Below are positions 46,614 to 54,768 of a stretch of DNA of 64,000 nt, one piece after another. A program made the translations under genes and the position numbers. Location of the stretch: positions 1 to 64,000 of the forward strand of contig CAVSIE010000004.1 in the NCBI GenBank assembly GCA_963728045.1. The letters run 5' to 3'. Position 1 is the first letter of the stretch, and the number at the start of each line of letters is the position of its first letter. Under the pieces are notes generated by a model. That model was not told where the DNA came from and made no database searches. It worked only from the letters and a program-made list of their open reading frames with translations. The DNA is from VRUE01 sp963728045. GTDB lineage: Bacteria > Actinomycetota > Thermoleophilia > Solirubrobacterales > 70-9.

Positions 46614-47124
46614 CCAGGAGCCTCCGCATGCGCGGACCGAGCAGAGCGAAGCCGTTGCTCGTGTAGAAGCGCTCGGTGGCCGCGATCGCCGCGAAGCTCT
46701 CCCGCGGCAAGCCGACCTCGAGCCGGCCGATCCCCTGCTCCCGCGCGGTCTCGGCCAGCGCCTTGACCAGGCCCTGGCCGACCTTGCGGCTGCGCCAGTC
46801 CGGGTCGACCCAGAGGTCCTGGATCGTTCCGTAGCGCCCCGGGACGTGGGGCGCGCGCTGCCAGCTCGCTGCCAGCACGCCGACGATCTCGCCCTCCGCC
46901 TCGGCCACCAGCAGCGCTCCGGCGACGGGGTCGTCGACGAGCGCCCGCGCCTCGACTTCCATCTCCTCGACGCTTGGTCGTTTGCCGCCCAGCTCGACCA
47001 GGAGCTGGTCGAGCGCCCTCGCGACCGCGGGCACGTCGCTGCCGGACGCGGGGCGGACACGCCAGCCCTGATCGTCCGGCGCCGGCCGTGCCGGCGCTTC
47101 CGGCTCGACCTCCGGTGGGCTCAC
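46606..47124 (-). CDS. GNAT N-acetyltransferase
   Basis: GTG 47124 gives 172 residues. WRVRPASGSDVPAVARALDQLL opens the fold; the acetyl-CoA loop is in PDWRSRKVGQGLVKALAETA and the end ATERFYTSNGFALLGPRM is typical. Overlaps both neighbours (4 nt upstream, 8 nt downstream). In a BGC such enzymes may protect or detoxify an amine; the acceptor is unknown. Confidence 0.87.
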   Translation of the reverse strand: MSPPEVEPEAPARPAPDDQGWRVRPASGSDVPAVARALDQLLVELGGKRPSVEEMEVEARALVDDPVAGALLVAEAEGEIVGVLAASWQRAPHVPGRYGTIQDLWVDPDWRSRKVGQGLVKALAETAREQGIGRLEVGLPRESFAAIAATERFYTSNGFALLGPRMRRLLDE

Positions 47125-49274
47125 GCCGCTGCCTCCGCCTCCGCGGTCGCAGGCTCCAACTCGACGCTCCAGGCTTCATGTGAGTCGCTGCCGGTCACGG
47201 TCCGGGCGATCGCCGCCATTGGCGCCCGCGCCTTGAGCAGGATCTCGTCGAACTCATCCACGGGGTCCGACTGCATGACGATCGCCCCGCCGGCGCCGAT
47301 CGTCGTCCGGCCCGGCCGCAGGACGATCGTGCGGATCACGATGCTGAGGTCCATGCCGCCGTCGAGCCCGAAGTAGCCGATCGCACCCGAGTAGACGCCG
47401 CGAGCGACGTCCTCGAGGTCGTCGATGATCTCCATCGTCCGCTCCTTCGGCGCCCCGGTCATTGAGCCGCCCGGGAAGCAGGCGCGAGCGCATTCGACCG
47501 CGCTGCGGTCCGCGCCCAGCACCCCCTGGACGGTCGAGATCAACTGGTGGACGGTCGCGTAGTCCTCGACGATCATCAGCTCGGGCACCTCGACGCTGCC
47601 CACCTCGCAGACCCGGCCGAGGTCGTTGCGCAGCAGGTCGACGATCATCAGATGCTCGGCGTAGGTCTTTTCGTCGCTGGTCAGCTCGGCTTTCAGCGCA
47701 GCGTCCTCGGCCGGGTCGTTCGAGCGCGAGGTCGTCCCCTTGATCGGCCGCGCCTCGACCGTGCGGTCGCGGTCGACCGAGAGGAAGCGCTCCGGCGATG
47801 AGCTGACCACCGCGACCTCGCCGAGCTTCAGGTAGGCCGCGAACGGCGCCGGGTTGCTGCGCCGCAGGTTGCGGTAGAGGTCGAACGGCTCCGGCGTGGC
47901 GTCGGACCAGATCTGGTCGGTGAGGCAGACCTCGTAGGACTCGCCCGCGGCCAGTTCGGCCTGCGAGCGGCGGATGTCGGCGAGGTAGCGCTCGCGGCCG
48001 CGGCCGCAGTGGAAGGTGACGTGGGGGCTTTCCTCGCCGGCCGGCAGGGGCGAGAGCGGAGTCGGGTCGGCGAGCGTTTCGTACACCGCCGCCTCCGCCC
48101 GGTCGAGCCAGCCTTCGGCGTCGTCTTCGTCCTCGCGGAAGACCGCCAGCAGGTGCGTGCGTCCCTCGGTGTGATCGACCGCGACCAGCCGGTTGGCCAG
48201 CATCATCACCGCGTCCGGGACGTCGGAGGTATGCGCGTTGGCTGCCGCTCCGCAGTCGGCCTTCAGCTCGTAGCCGAGATAGCCGACGAAGCCGCCGACC
48301 AGGCCCGGCGGCATGCCGCCGGGGGTCTCGATCGCGTTGGCGGTCAGCTCACGGTCGAGCAGATCGAAGATCGAGCCGCGTTCGGTCGTCGTGCCGCCGG
48401 CGCGGTGCGCGGAGACGGCGCCGTCCTCGATGTCGTACTCGAGCACGCAGCGCTCGGCGCCGGCGCTGGCGCCGAGGTAGGAGCGCTGCGCGAGCCGGGT
48501 CGGCGCGTCGGCGCTGTCGAGCCAGAAGGCGTGCTCGGCTTGCGCGAAGAGTCGTTCGAAGAGGACCTCGGTCGAGGGTTCCCCGGGGATCGAGCGGACG
48601 CGCAGCTCGACACCGCTGTCATCGGCCGTGTGCCGCGCCAGCGAGCGGTGGCTGACCTCTCGCGGGCGCCTTTTGGCGCCCTTCCAGCGCGCCTGTTTGC
48701 GCTTGCGCGCGAGGTTGAAGAAGTTCTCGACCAGCCGCGCGCCGTGCTCGGTGGCCACCGACTCGGGATGGAACTGCACCCCCCAGAGCGGCCGCCGCCG
48801 GTGTTCGATCCCCATCACGACACCGTCGTCGGCCCAGGCGGTGACCTGGCCGTCCGGCCCCATGTCGGTGATCGCCAGCGAGTGGTAGCGGACGACCGGG
48901 AAGCCCTGAGGGATGCCCTCGAAGAGACCTGTGCCCTGGTGCTCGATCCGGCTCAGCCGGCCGTGCATCGCCTCGGGCGCGCTCGAGACCTTGCCCTCGA
49001 GCAGGTGACCGAGGCCCTGGTGACCGAGGCAGATGCCCAGCACCGGGGTCTCGCTGTAGCGGAGGATGTCGTTGCAGACGGCGAAGTCGTGCCATCTTTT
49101 CGGCGTTCCGGGCCCGGGGCTGAGGACGATCGCGTCGAAGTCCCAGCGCGAGAGCGCCCGCCAGGAGACGGCGTCGTTGTCGACCACGATCGGCTCCTCG
49201 CCCGAGACTTCCGCCAGCAGGTGGAAGACGTTGTAGGTGTAGGAGTCGTGGTTGTCGACCAGCAGCGTGCTCAT
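47121..49274 (-). CDS. Fused aminodeoxychorismate synthase (PabA-PabB)
   Basis: ATG 49274 gives 717 residues. Residues 1-200 are the glutaminase: SPGPGTPKRW, Cys82 in VLGICLGHQGLGH and GVQFHPESVATEHG. Residues 235-700 are the chorismate-binding half: PIKGTTSRSNDP, LMIVDLLRNDLGRVCEVG and CFPGGSMTGAPKERTMEII. Lys in PIKGT marks PabB-type enzymes, whereas anthranilate synthases have Ala. Fused PabAB proteins typically serve secondary metabolism (PapA, CmlB). With the mutase downstream, it should feed aminodeoxychorismate into the operon's product rather than folate. Coupled by ATGA and GTGA overlaps. Confidence 0.92.
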   Translation of the reverse strand: MSTLLVDNHDSYTYNVFHLLAEVSGEEPIVVDNDAVSWRALSRWDFDAIVLSPGPGTPKRWHDFAVCNDILRYSETPVLGICLGHQGLGHLLEGKVSSAPEAMHGRLSRIEHQGTGLFEGIPQGFPVVRYHSLAITDMGPDGQVTAWADDGVVMGIEHRRRPLWGVQFHPESVATEHGARLVENFFNLARKRKQARWKGAKRRPREVSHRSLARHTADDSGVELRVRSIPGEPSTEVLFERLFAQAEHAFWLDSADAPTRLAQRSYLGASAGAERCVLEYDIEDGAVSAHRAGGTTTERGSIFDLLDRELTANAIETPGGMPPGLVGGFVGYLGYELKADCGAAANAHTSDVPDAVMMLANRLVAVDHTEGRTHLLAVFREDEDDAEGWLDRAEAAVYETLADPTPLSPLPAGEESPHVTFHCGRGRERYLADIRRSQAELAAGESYEVCLTDQIWSDATPEPFDLYRNLRRSNPAPFAAYLKLGEVAVVSSSPERFLSVDRDRTVEARPIKGTTSRSNDPAEDAALKAELTSDEKTYAEHLMIVDLLRNDLGRVCEVGSVEVPELMIVEDYATVHQLISTVQGVLGADRSAVECARACFPGGSMTGAPKERTMEIIDDLEDVARGVYSGAIGYFGLDGGMDLSIVIRTIVLRPGRTTIGAGGAIVMQSDPVDEFDEILLKARAPMAAIARTVTGSDSHEAWSVELEPATAEAEAAA

Positions 49275-50950
49275 CCCTCTCCCTCCAGGCCGAGCCCGCG
49301 GGCGCTGCCGTCGAGCGTGGTCTGGACCACGCGTTCGACCTCTGGGCGGCGCTCCTCCTCCAGGTGCCAGCGCGAGAGGTGGGAGGCGAAGCGGGCGAGC
49401 GGGATCGGGTCGAGCCGCTTCGCCGCGAGGCGCAGGTGGCGGCGGACCATCTCCGCCTGTACGACCACCCAGCGGTAATCGGCGTCCTCGGCGAGCTCGG
49501 CGGCGGGCGCCGGGGCGCTTCCGTTGCCGTTCTTGCGCGCCCGTGCCCGCGCCATGTCCCAGCCGAGGCTTTTGCCCTCGACCAGGAGGCGCTCGGGCTC
49601 GAAGTTCACCCGCTTGGTCGCCGGGTGCAGGAGGAAGTAGCCGAGCGCGATCTCCGCCGCCAGCTGTTCCGGCGCGGGGTGCCCGGCACGGACGGCGGCC
49701 CGCTCCGCCTCGCCGTCGACCTGCTCGTCGATCCACTCGAGCAGGTGGTCGATCAGCAGCGCGTCTTTCTTGCTCGACTTCACCGCCTGGCGCTCCTTCG
49801 CGACCATGCCGTGGAAGATGTCGTGGTAGGGGTGGAACCCGTTCCCCTCCTCGGTGTGGGCGAGCTCGGCCATCAGCTGGCGGCGGCAGGTGACATGGGA
49901 GAACCACTCCTGGCCGCAGACCTGGATTGAGGTGGTGCCGTCGAGGCCGGGCGCCGCCATCCAGTAGGCGAGGGCGCGCATGTGCTGGGTCGGCACCCCG
50001 TCGGAGCGCACCAGCGGCATCTCCTCCAGCTCCTCGCGGCCGGTCTCGTAGAAGACGGCGCCGTCGGGGCGCCGGTCCAGCGTCCCCTCCTCGAGGCCGA
50101 GCTCGGTCAGTTCGGCGACCTCGGGCAGGAAGTCGGACTCGAAGAAGACGCTGTCGAAGGAGATGCCGAGCCGGGCCAGGGTCTTGCGCTGGCCCGAGAT
50201 CACCCAGGCGCGTGTCTGCGACCACAGCTCCAGCGCCGGCTGGTCGCCGGCGAGCACGCGTAGGAGCAGCTCGTCGGCGCTGTCGTTGTGGACGTCGACC
50301 TCGCGCGTCAGCGAGTCGGCGGGGTGGTCCTGGGCGAGCTCGTTGATGCCGCGGCCCGCTTTGACGTAGTCGGCGTAGCAGTAGCCGACGAAGTGGTCGC
50401 TCTTCTGGCCGTTGCCGGGCGAGGAGCCGAGGTGGCGGCCGCTGCGGGCCACGCCGGCCATCGCCTCGCCCATGCTGCGGCCGACGTCGCAGATGATGCT
50501 GCGCCGCTCGACCTTGCCGCCTGCCTCGGTCAGCGCGGCGCCGAGGGCGTTGCCGAGGGCGAGGTTGCGCAGGTGGCCGACGTGCAGAGCCTTGGTCGAG
50601 TTCGCGTCCCAGAAGTTGAGCGCGAACACTTGGCCCTCGGCGATGTCGGCGTTCGCCTGCGCGTCGGCGGCTTCCGCCTCCAGGTCTGCGGCCGCCTCCT
50701 CGAACCAGCCATTGTGGAGGCGCAGCCAGACCTGCTTGCCCTCCTGCTCCACCGCCTCGACCCAGGGCTCGCTCTCGATCTGCTCCAGCGCCTGGCGGGA
50801 GGGCTCGTCCTCGTGCCACTCCTGGACCCGTGGCACCAGCATCAAGTCGAAGCGCTCGTGCGGGCGGTAGGGGGCGCGGGGGGCCCAGAGGGCATCCGTC
50901 CCGTCCCCGCGGGCCACGTCGTCGAAGTAGTCGAAGAGGTTCGTCCCCAT
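49271..50950 (-). CDS. ArgRS-like aminoacyl-tRNA synthetase with altered amino-acid pocket
   Basis: A 559-residue class I synthetase of the ArgRS family, starting at ATG 50950, 28 nt after a tRNA gene. Class signature STKALHVGHLRNLALGNAL (HVGH 123-126), ICDVGRSMGEAMAG, RSDGVPTQHMRALAY, a KMSKS-like VKSSK (390-394) and a C-terminal DALR-type anticodon domain are all present, so tRNA charging looks possible. In authentic ArgRS the segment PTYFTRDIAY has Tyr and Asp, four apart, that hold the guanidinium; here they are Gln322 and Ala326. It therefore should not select arginine. Its operon makes an aminodeoxychorismate-derived product, so a non-canonical substrate is plausible. Confidence 0.88.
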   Translation of the reverse strand: MGTNLFDYFDDVARGDGTDALWAPRAPYRPHERFDLMLVPRVQEWHEDEPSRQALEQIESEPWVEAVEQEGKQVWLRLHNGWFEEAAADLEAEAADAQANADIAEGQVFALNFWDANSTKALHVGHLRNLALGNALGAALTEAGGKVERRSIICDVGRSMGEAMAGVARSGRHLGSSPGNGQKSDHFVGYCYADYVKAGRGINELAQDHPADSLTREVDVHNDSADELLLRVLAGDQPALELWSQTRAWVISGQRKTLARLGISFDSVFFESDFLPEVAELTELGLEEGTLDRRPDGAVFYETGREELEEMPLVRSDGVPTQHMRALAYWMAAPGLDGTTSIQVCGQEWFSHVTCRRQLMAELAHTEEGNGFHPYHDIFHGMVAKERQAVKSSKKDALLIDHLLEWIDEQVDGEAERAAVRAGHPAPEQLAAEIALGYFLLHPATKRVNFEPERLLVEGKSLGWDMARARARKNGNGSAPAPAAELAEDADYRWVVVQAEMVRRHLRLAAKRLDPIPLARFASHLSRWHLEEERRPEVERVVQTTLDGSARGLGLEGEG

Positions 50951-50955
50951 AGCTG

Positions 50956-50977
50956 CGCCAATCGTCTTTCTTTGGCG
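50956..50977 (-). other. Hairpin between the tRNA and the synthetase gene
   Basis: CGCCAA (50956-50961) and TTGGCG (50972-50977) form a 6-bp stem with a 10-nt loop in the 28-nt spacer. It may mark the 3' processing point of the tRNA. No strong ribosome site is seen before the synthetase. Confidence 0.35.
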
Positions 50978-50978
50978 A

Positions 50979-51051
50979 TGCACCAGCCGGGGCTCGAACC
51001 CGGATCTCCGGCTTTTAAGGCCAGCCCTTTAACCGATTAAGGTACTGGTGC
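50979..51051 (-). tRNA. Class I tRNA with UAA anticodon, identity uncertain
   Basis: A perfect 73-nt cloverleaf: acceptor GCACCAG/CTGGTGC, D-stem CCTT/AAGG with loop AATCGGTTA, anticodon stem CTGGC/GCCGG (one T-G pair) with loop CTTAAAA, short variable AGAT, T-stem CCGGG/CCCGG with loop TTCGAGC, discriminator A. Anticodon positions 34-36 are TAA, which reads UUA (Leu). Bacterial tRNA-Leu needs a long variable arm, which is absent; it also lacks the C35 and A20 expected of tRNA-Arg. It precedes the ArgRS-like gene on the same strand, suggesting a dedicated pair. Confidence 0.9.
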
Positions 51052-51366
51052 TTGCTGGGGGCACTGGGGGGAAAGATCCCCCGTTTTAGGAGAAGATTTC
51101 CTTATTAAATTTCGGGTACCTTAGCATTGGCCGGTCGGCGACGCAATGCAGTCGCCGGTCCATCCGCAGCCAGGTGGGCACCGCATCCTATGCCTGTCCA
51201 GCGGGTTTCCTTGAGTGCGGCAGCGGGTAGTAGCAAGCCGCGTGGCAACCTCGACCAATCGGCCGATGTTGGCTGGTTGAGGGTTGTGCAGTTGATCGAC
51301 CTGGGAGGGTCGAGCGCCACGCAGGGGCGGCGTAGCAAACGTCAATGCGTGAACGAGGAGGAGCAG
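51052..51366. other. Intergenic region between tRNA operon and secreted-protein gene
   Basis: 315 nt without a supported gene. It holds a divergent promoter for the tRNA operon, an AT-rich stretch at about 51083-51112, and a GGGGG/CCCCC hairpin (51066-51082) followed on the plus strand by TTTT, which looks like a plus-strand terminator although no plus-strand gene ends here. The open frame from 51127 is an upstream extension of the secreted protein lacking any signal-peptide logic. Confidence 0.5.
51118..51146 (-). promoter_or_regulatory. Candidate promoter of the tRNA/synthetase operon
   Basis: On the minus strand TTGCGT (-35, 51141-51146) and TAAGGT (-10, 51118-51123) are 17 bp apart. Transcription would begin near 51111, about 60 nt before the tRNA. 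Confidence 0.45.
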
Positions 51367-54312
51367 ATGGTTAGGCGCTTGATCGCAGTAGCGATGGCGG
51401 TGATGAGCTTCGGCGTGCTTGCGGCGCCGGTAGCACTGGCGGACACGCAGGACATCATCGAACCGCAGTTCGAACCGCCGGCGGACCCGGCGAAAAGCGG
51501 CTTCCAGTCGGCCACCTGCAAACTGGAAGACGAACCCCCGTCCGTACTCTGCTCCGCGGCTGACACATCGCGCTTTTTCACAACGGCCGCTGGCCACCCG
51601 GTAATCGGCTTCACGCAGTACATCATCCAGCACGGCGAAATAGGCCCAACGCCGTTCGGCACGCTGATGCCGATCAAAGAACCGATCGAGAACAGGACGA
51701 TCAAGACCCTGCGCACCGACCTGCCGGTCGGGCTGACCATCAACCCCGAGGCGACGGGAGGACGGTGCCCGCTGGCGGACTTCGAAAACGAAGAAGAAGT
51801 CGAAGTGAAACCAGGCGTCAAAGAACTTTTGGTCATCCCGAAATGCGACCCGAGCACGATCGTTGGGCGCAACGAAACGACTCTCGTTGTCAACACGGAA
51901 AACGCGGTGCCCGCACCGCCACCTGCCCCGGTGGGAACCTTCCTGCCCGTCGGTTTCGTGATCCAGCCCAACGAACCACAGGGCACCAAAGTGCCCCTCT
52001 ACAACCTCGAGCCGGAATTCGGCGAACCGGCCAAACTCGGTTTCGTCATCGCCTTCAAACGCAAGGTCTTCCTGGAAACCGAGGTCGCCTGGGAGAGCGA
52101 CTACCACGAGAGCTTCCAGATCAAAACGCCCCCACCGTCGAAACCGTTCTCGACCCTGAAAAGCCGCCTGGTCAGCAAAGGCCGCACGGGCCTCGGCAAC
52201 TACATCACCAACCCGACGACGTGCTTCGATCCGGAAGCTCCACCGCACGAAGACACGTACACGACCTTCTTCCGGGCTGAGTCCCACGGCGAACCGAATC
52301 CGAACTTCCCGAACGGCTCGACCAAAGTGGGCTCGGAGCTGCCCAAAGGGATCATCCAGGAAGGCTGCGACAAAGTGCCCTTCGAACCGACGATCGACGT
52401 CAACGCGGGTACGGCCGAGGTTGATTCTCCGGCCGCGCCGAAATTCGTCATCGAGCTGCCCTACGCGCCGAACAAAGAAACCCAGGAACAGTCTCACCTG
52501 AGAAATGCGACGATCGTCATGCCCCCGGGCATGGGCATCAACCCCGCGGCCGCCAACGGCCTCGAGGCGTGCACCGACGCGCAGTTCGGAAAGGGTGTGC
52601 GGGTCGAAGACAACAGCTGTCCGGCTGCCTCCAGGATCGGCACGGCCGAAGTCGACAGCCCGCCGCTCCATGTCCCGCTGAAAGGCAACGTGTACATCGG
52701 CGAGCAGCTGAGCCGCGACCCGACCTCCGGCCAGGAGTACCGCGTCTTCGTCGAAGCACAGTCGAAAGAGGAGGGAATCTCGGCACGGCTGATCGGCAAC
52801 ATCTTCGCCGACCCCCAGACGGGCAACCTGAAAGCGGTGTTCTTCGAAAACCCGCAGGTGCCGTTCGAGACGGTGACGCTGGCGCTAGAGCGCCAGGTGC
52901 TGACCAGCCCGCCGACCTGCGGCTTGCACGCGACCACGACCGCGCTGGAGCCATGGGCGCGGCCCGGGACTGCAGCGACGCCCTCGAGCAGCTTCGCGCT
53001 GTCGAGCATCCCCGGCGGCGGCGCCTGTCCGACGACGATGGCGGACCGTCCGTTCGCGCCGGGCTACTCGGCTAAATCGGACAACACCCAGGGAGGGGCC
53101 TACAGCCCCTTCCGCGTCCGCATCGCCCGTCCCGACGGCCAGCAGGAGCTGAAGGTCGTCGACGTGACGCTGCCTGAGGGGTTGACCGGCAAGCTCGCCG
53201 GCATCCCCTACTGCTCCGAGGAGGCGCTGGCGGCTGCTGCCAGCGCGGCTGGCAAAGCCGAGCAGGCCAGCCCGAGCTGCTCCGCCGCGAGCCAGGTCGG
53301 CAACGCCACGACTCGCGCCGGGACCGGCGCCGAGCCGATCCTGATCGGCGGCAAGGCCTACCTGGCCGGCCCCTACAAGGGCGCGCCGCTCTCGATGGCT
53401 GTGATCACGCCGGCGGTCGCGGGACCGTTTGACCTCGGCGCCGTCGTGGTCAGGGTCGCGCTCTTCGTCGACCCGAAAACGACCCAGGTCAAAGCCGTCT
53501 CCGACGTCATTCCCGACGTCTTCGGCGGCGCCAAGCTCGACCTGCGCACGATCGACGTCGACGTCGATCGCCAGCGGTTCATGCGCAACCCGACCGATTG
53601 CTCGGCGTTCGCCACCAGCGGCACGATCAACGGCGGCGGCGCCGACCCGACCAACCCGGCCACGTTCAGCAGCTACGCGGTCTCCTCGCCGTTCCAGGCG
53701 ACCGACTGCGGCAAACTCGGCTTCAAGCCGAAGCTGTTCACGCGGCTCTTCGGTGGCGGGAAATCGACGTTCCGCGGCCAGCACCCGAAGTTCCGGGCGA
53801 TCCTCGAAGCGCGTGAAGGCGACGCCAACATGGCCCGCAGCGCGCTGGTCCTGCCGCACGCTCTGTTCCTGGACCAGAGCAACATCAGGACCGTCTGCAC
53901 GAGGCCGCAGCTGGCCAGCCGGACCTGCCCGAAAGCAGCGATATACGGCAACGCCAAGGCGGTGACGCCGCTGCTCGACAACCCGCTGAAGGGGCCGGTC
54001 TACCTGGTCTCCTCGGACAACCAGCTGCCCGACCTGGTCGCCGACCTGCGCGGCCAGGTGAACGTGCAGCTGAGCGGGGTGATCAGCTCCAAGCGAGGTG
54101 GCCTGAAGACCGTCTTCCGCAAAGTGCCCGACGTCCCGGTGAAGAAGTTCACCATCTGGATGAAGGGCGGCAGGAAGCAGGGCCTGATTGTCAACTCGAC
54201 GGACCTGTGCAGCAAGCGCCAGAACTCGTTTATGAACCTGAAGGCGCAGAACGGGAAGCAGGTCAAGACCAAACGCCTGAAGCTCAAGGTGGACGGCTGC
54301 AAGAAGCGCTGA
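51367..54312 (+). CDS. Large secreted protein of unknown function
   Basis: ATG 51367 has GAGGAGGAG in front and a signal peptide (MVRRLIAVAMAVMSFGVLA, cleavage near ALA-DT), giving 981 residues. The mature protein is beta-rich with recurrent motifs such as NATIVMPPGMGINPAAANGL, CPAASRIGTAEVDSP, LKGNVYIGEQL and later LPEGLTGKLAGIPYC, ASQVGNATTRAG, KAYLAGPYKGAPLS; these two sets look like an internal repeat. A basic C-terminus follows (KTKRLKLKVDGCKKR). I associate such proteins with Thermoleophilia but know no function; a surface or adhesive role is a guess. Confidence 0.87.
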   Translation: MVRRLIAVAMAVMSFGVLAAPVALADTQDIIEPQFEPPADPAKSGFQSATCKLEDEPPSVLCSAADTSRFFTTAAGHPVIGFTQYIIQHGEIGPTPFGTLMPIKEPIENRTIKTLRTDLPVGLTINPEATGGRCPLADFENEEEVEVKPGVKELLVIPKCDPSTIVGRNETTLVVNTENAVPAPPPAPVGTFLPVGFVIQPNEPQGTKVPLYNLEPEFGEPAKLGFVIAFKRKVFLETEVAWESDYHESFQIKTPPPSKPFSTLKSRLVSKGRTGLGNYITNPTTCFDPEAPPHEDTYTTFFRAESHGEPNPNFPNGSTKVGSELPKGIIQEGCDKVPFEPTIDVNAGTAEVDSPAAPKFVIELPYAPNKETQEQSHLRNATIVMPPGMGINPAAANGLEACTDAQFGKGVRVEDNSCPAASRIGTAEVDSPPLHVPLKGNVYIGEQLSRDPTSGQEYRVFVEAQSKEEGISARLIGNIFADPQTGNLKAVFFENPQVPFETVTLALERQVLTSPPTCGLHATTTALEPWARPGTAATPSSSFALSSIPGGGACPTTMADRPFAPGYSAKSDNTQGGAYSPFRVRIARPDGQQELKVVDVTLPEGLTGKLAGIPYCSEEALAAAASAAGKAEQASPSCSAASQVGNATTRAGTGAEPILIGGKAYLAGPYKGAPLSMAVITPAVAGPFDLGAVVVRVALFVDPKTTQVKAVSDVIPDVFGGAKLDLRTIDVDVDRQRFMRNPTDCSAFATSGTINGGGADPTNPATFSSYAVSSPFQATDCGKLGFKPKLFTRLFGGGKSTFRGQHPKFRAILEAREGDANMARSALVLPHALFLDQSNIRTVCTRPQLASRTCPKAAIYGNAKAVTPLLDNPLKGPVYLVSSDNQLPDLVADLRGQVNVQLSGVISSKRGGLKTVFRKVPDVPVKKFTIWMKGGRKQGLIVNSTDLCSKRQNSFMNLKAQNGKQVKTKRLKLKVDGCKKR

Positions 54313-54335
54313 GCCCCGCTTCGGCGTAGAGCGTG

Positions 54336-54370
54336 GCGGCACGGTGGACCCGTTTGGTCCGCCGTGCCGC
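54336..54370 (+). terminator. Terminator after the large secreted protein
   Basis: A 15-bp stem (54336-54350 with 54356-54370, arm GCGGCACGGTGGACC, one T-G pair) and a CGTTT loop, 24 nt after the stop codon and before the TPR gene. Confidence 0.75.
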
Positions 54371-54387
54371 CCGCCTACACTTGAGCG

Positions 54388-54759
54388 ATGCCTTCCGAGC
54401 ACGACGGCGAGTCGACTCTGACGCTCTATCGGCGTGGGATCGAGCTGCTCGCCGACGACGATTTCGAGCAGGCGGCGGTACCGCTCGAGGCGGCCGCCCG
54501 GCGGGCGCCGGAGCAGTCATCGGTGCGCGAGGCGCTGGGCCGGGCCTACTTTCGCTGCGGTCGCTTCGCCGCGGCGGCGACGGAGTTCAAGGCGGTGGTC
54601 GAGACGCACCAGGTCAACGACTTCGCCCACTTCTGCCTCGGTCGCGCGCTCGCCAAGACGGGGCAGACCGATCGGGCGCGCCACCACCTGGCGCTCGCCT
54701 CCAACCTGCGCCCAGACCGGCGCGACTACCGCTTCTACCGCGACCTGCTGAGCGCCTAG
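54388..54759 (+). CDS. Tetratricopeptide-repeat protein
   Basis: A 123-residue soluble helical protein with about three TPR units: LYRRGIELLADDDFEQAAVPL, VREALGRAYFRCGRFAAAATEF and AHFCLGRALAKTGQTDRARHHL. TPRs mediate protein contacts; the partner is unknown. It converges with the serine protease gene. Confidence 0.85.
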   Translation: MPSEHDGESTLTLYRRGIELLADDDFEQAAVPLEAAARRAPEQSSVREALGRAYFRCGRFAAAATEFKAVVETHQVNDFAHFCLGRALAKTGQTDRARHHLALASNLRPDRRDYRFYRDLLSA

Positions 54760-54768
54760 CGCCGGGCT

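Noticed and set aside
47121..49274. Anthranilate synthase (TrpE-TrpG) as identity of the fused enzyme
   Set aside because: The motif is PIKGT, the Lys being specific for PabB-type enzymes, and no trp gene is adjacent.
47121..50819. A 1232-codon open frame covering pabAB and extending upstream
   Set aside because: The part upstream of 49274 is an out-of-frame shadow of the synthetase gene, rich in Arg/Gly/Pro; the real start has the glutaminase N-terminus MSTLLVDNHDSYTYN.
50979..51051. A bldA-like regulatory tRNA-Leu(UAA)
   Set aside because: bldA-type tRNAs are class II with a long variable arm; this one has a 4-nt variable loop, so plain Leu identity is doubtful. I keep it as unresolved rather than Leu.
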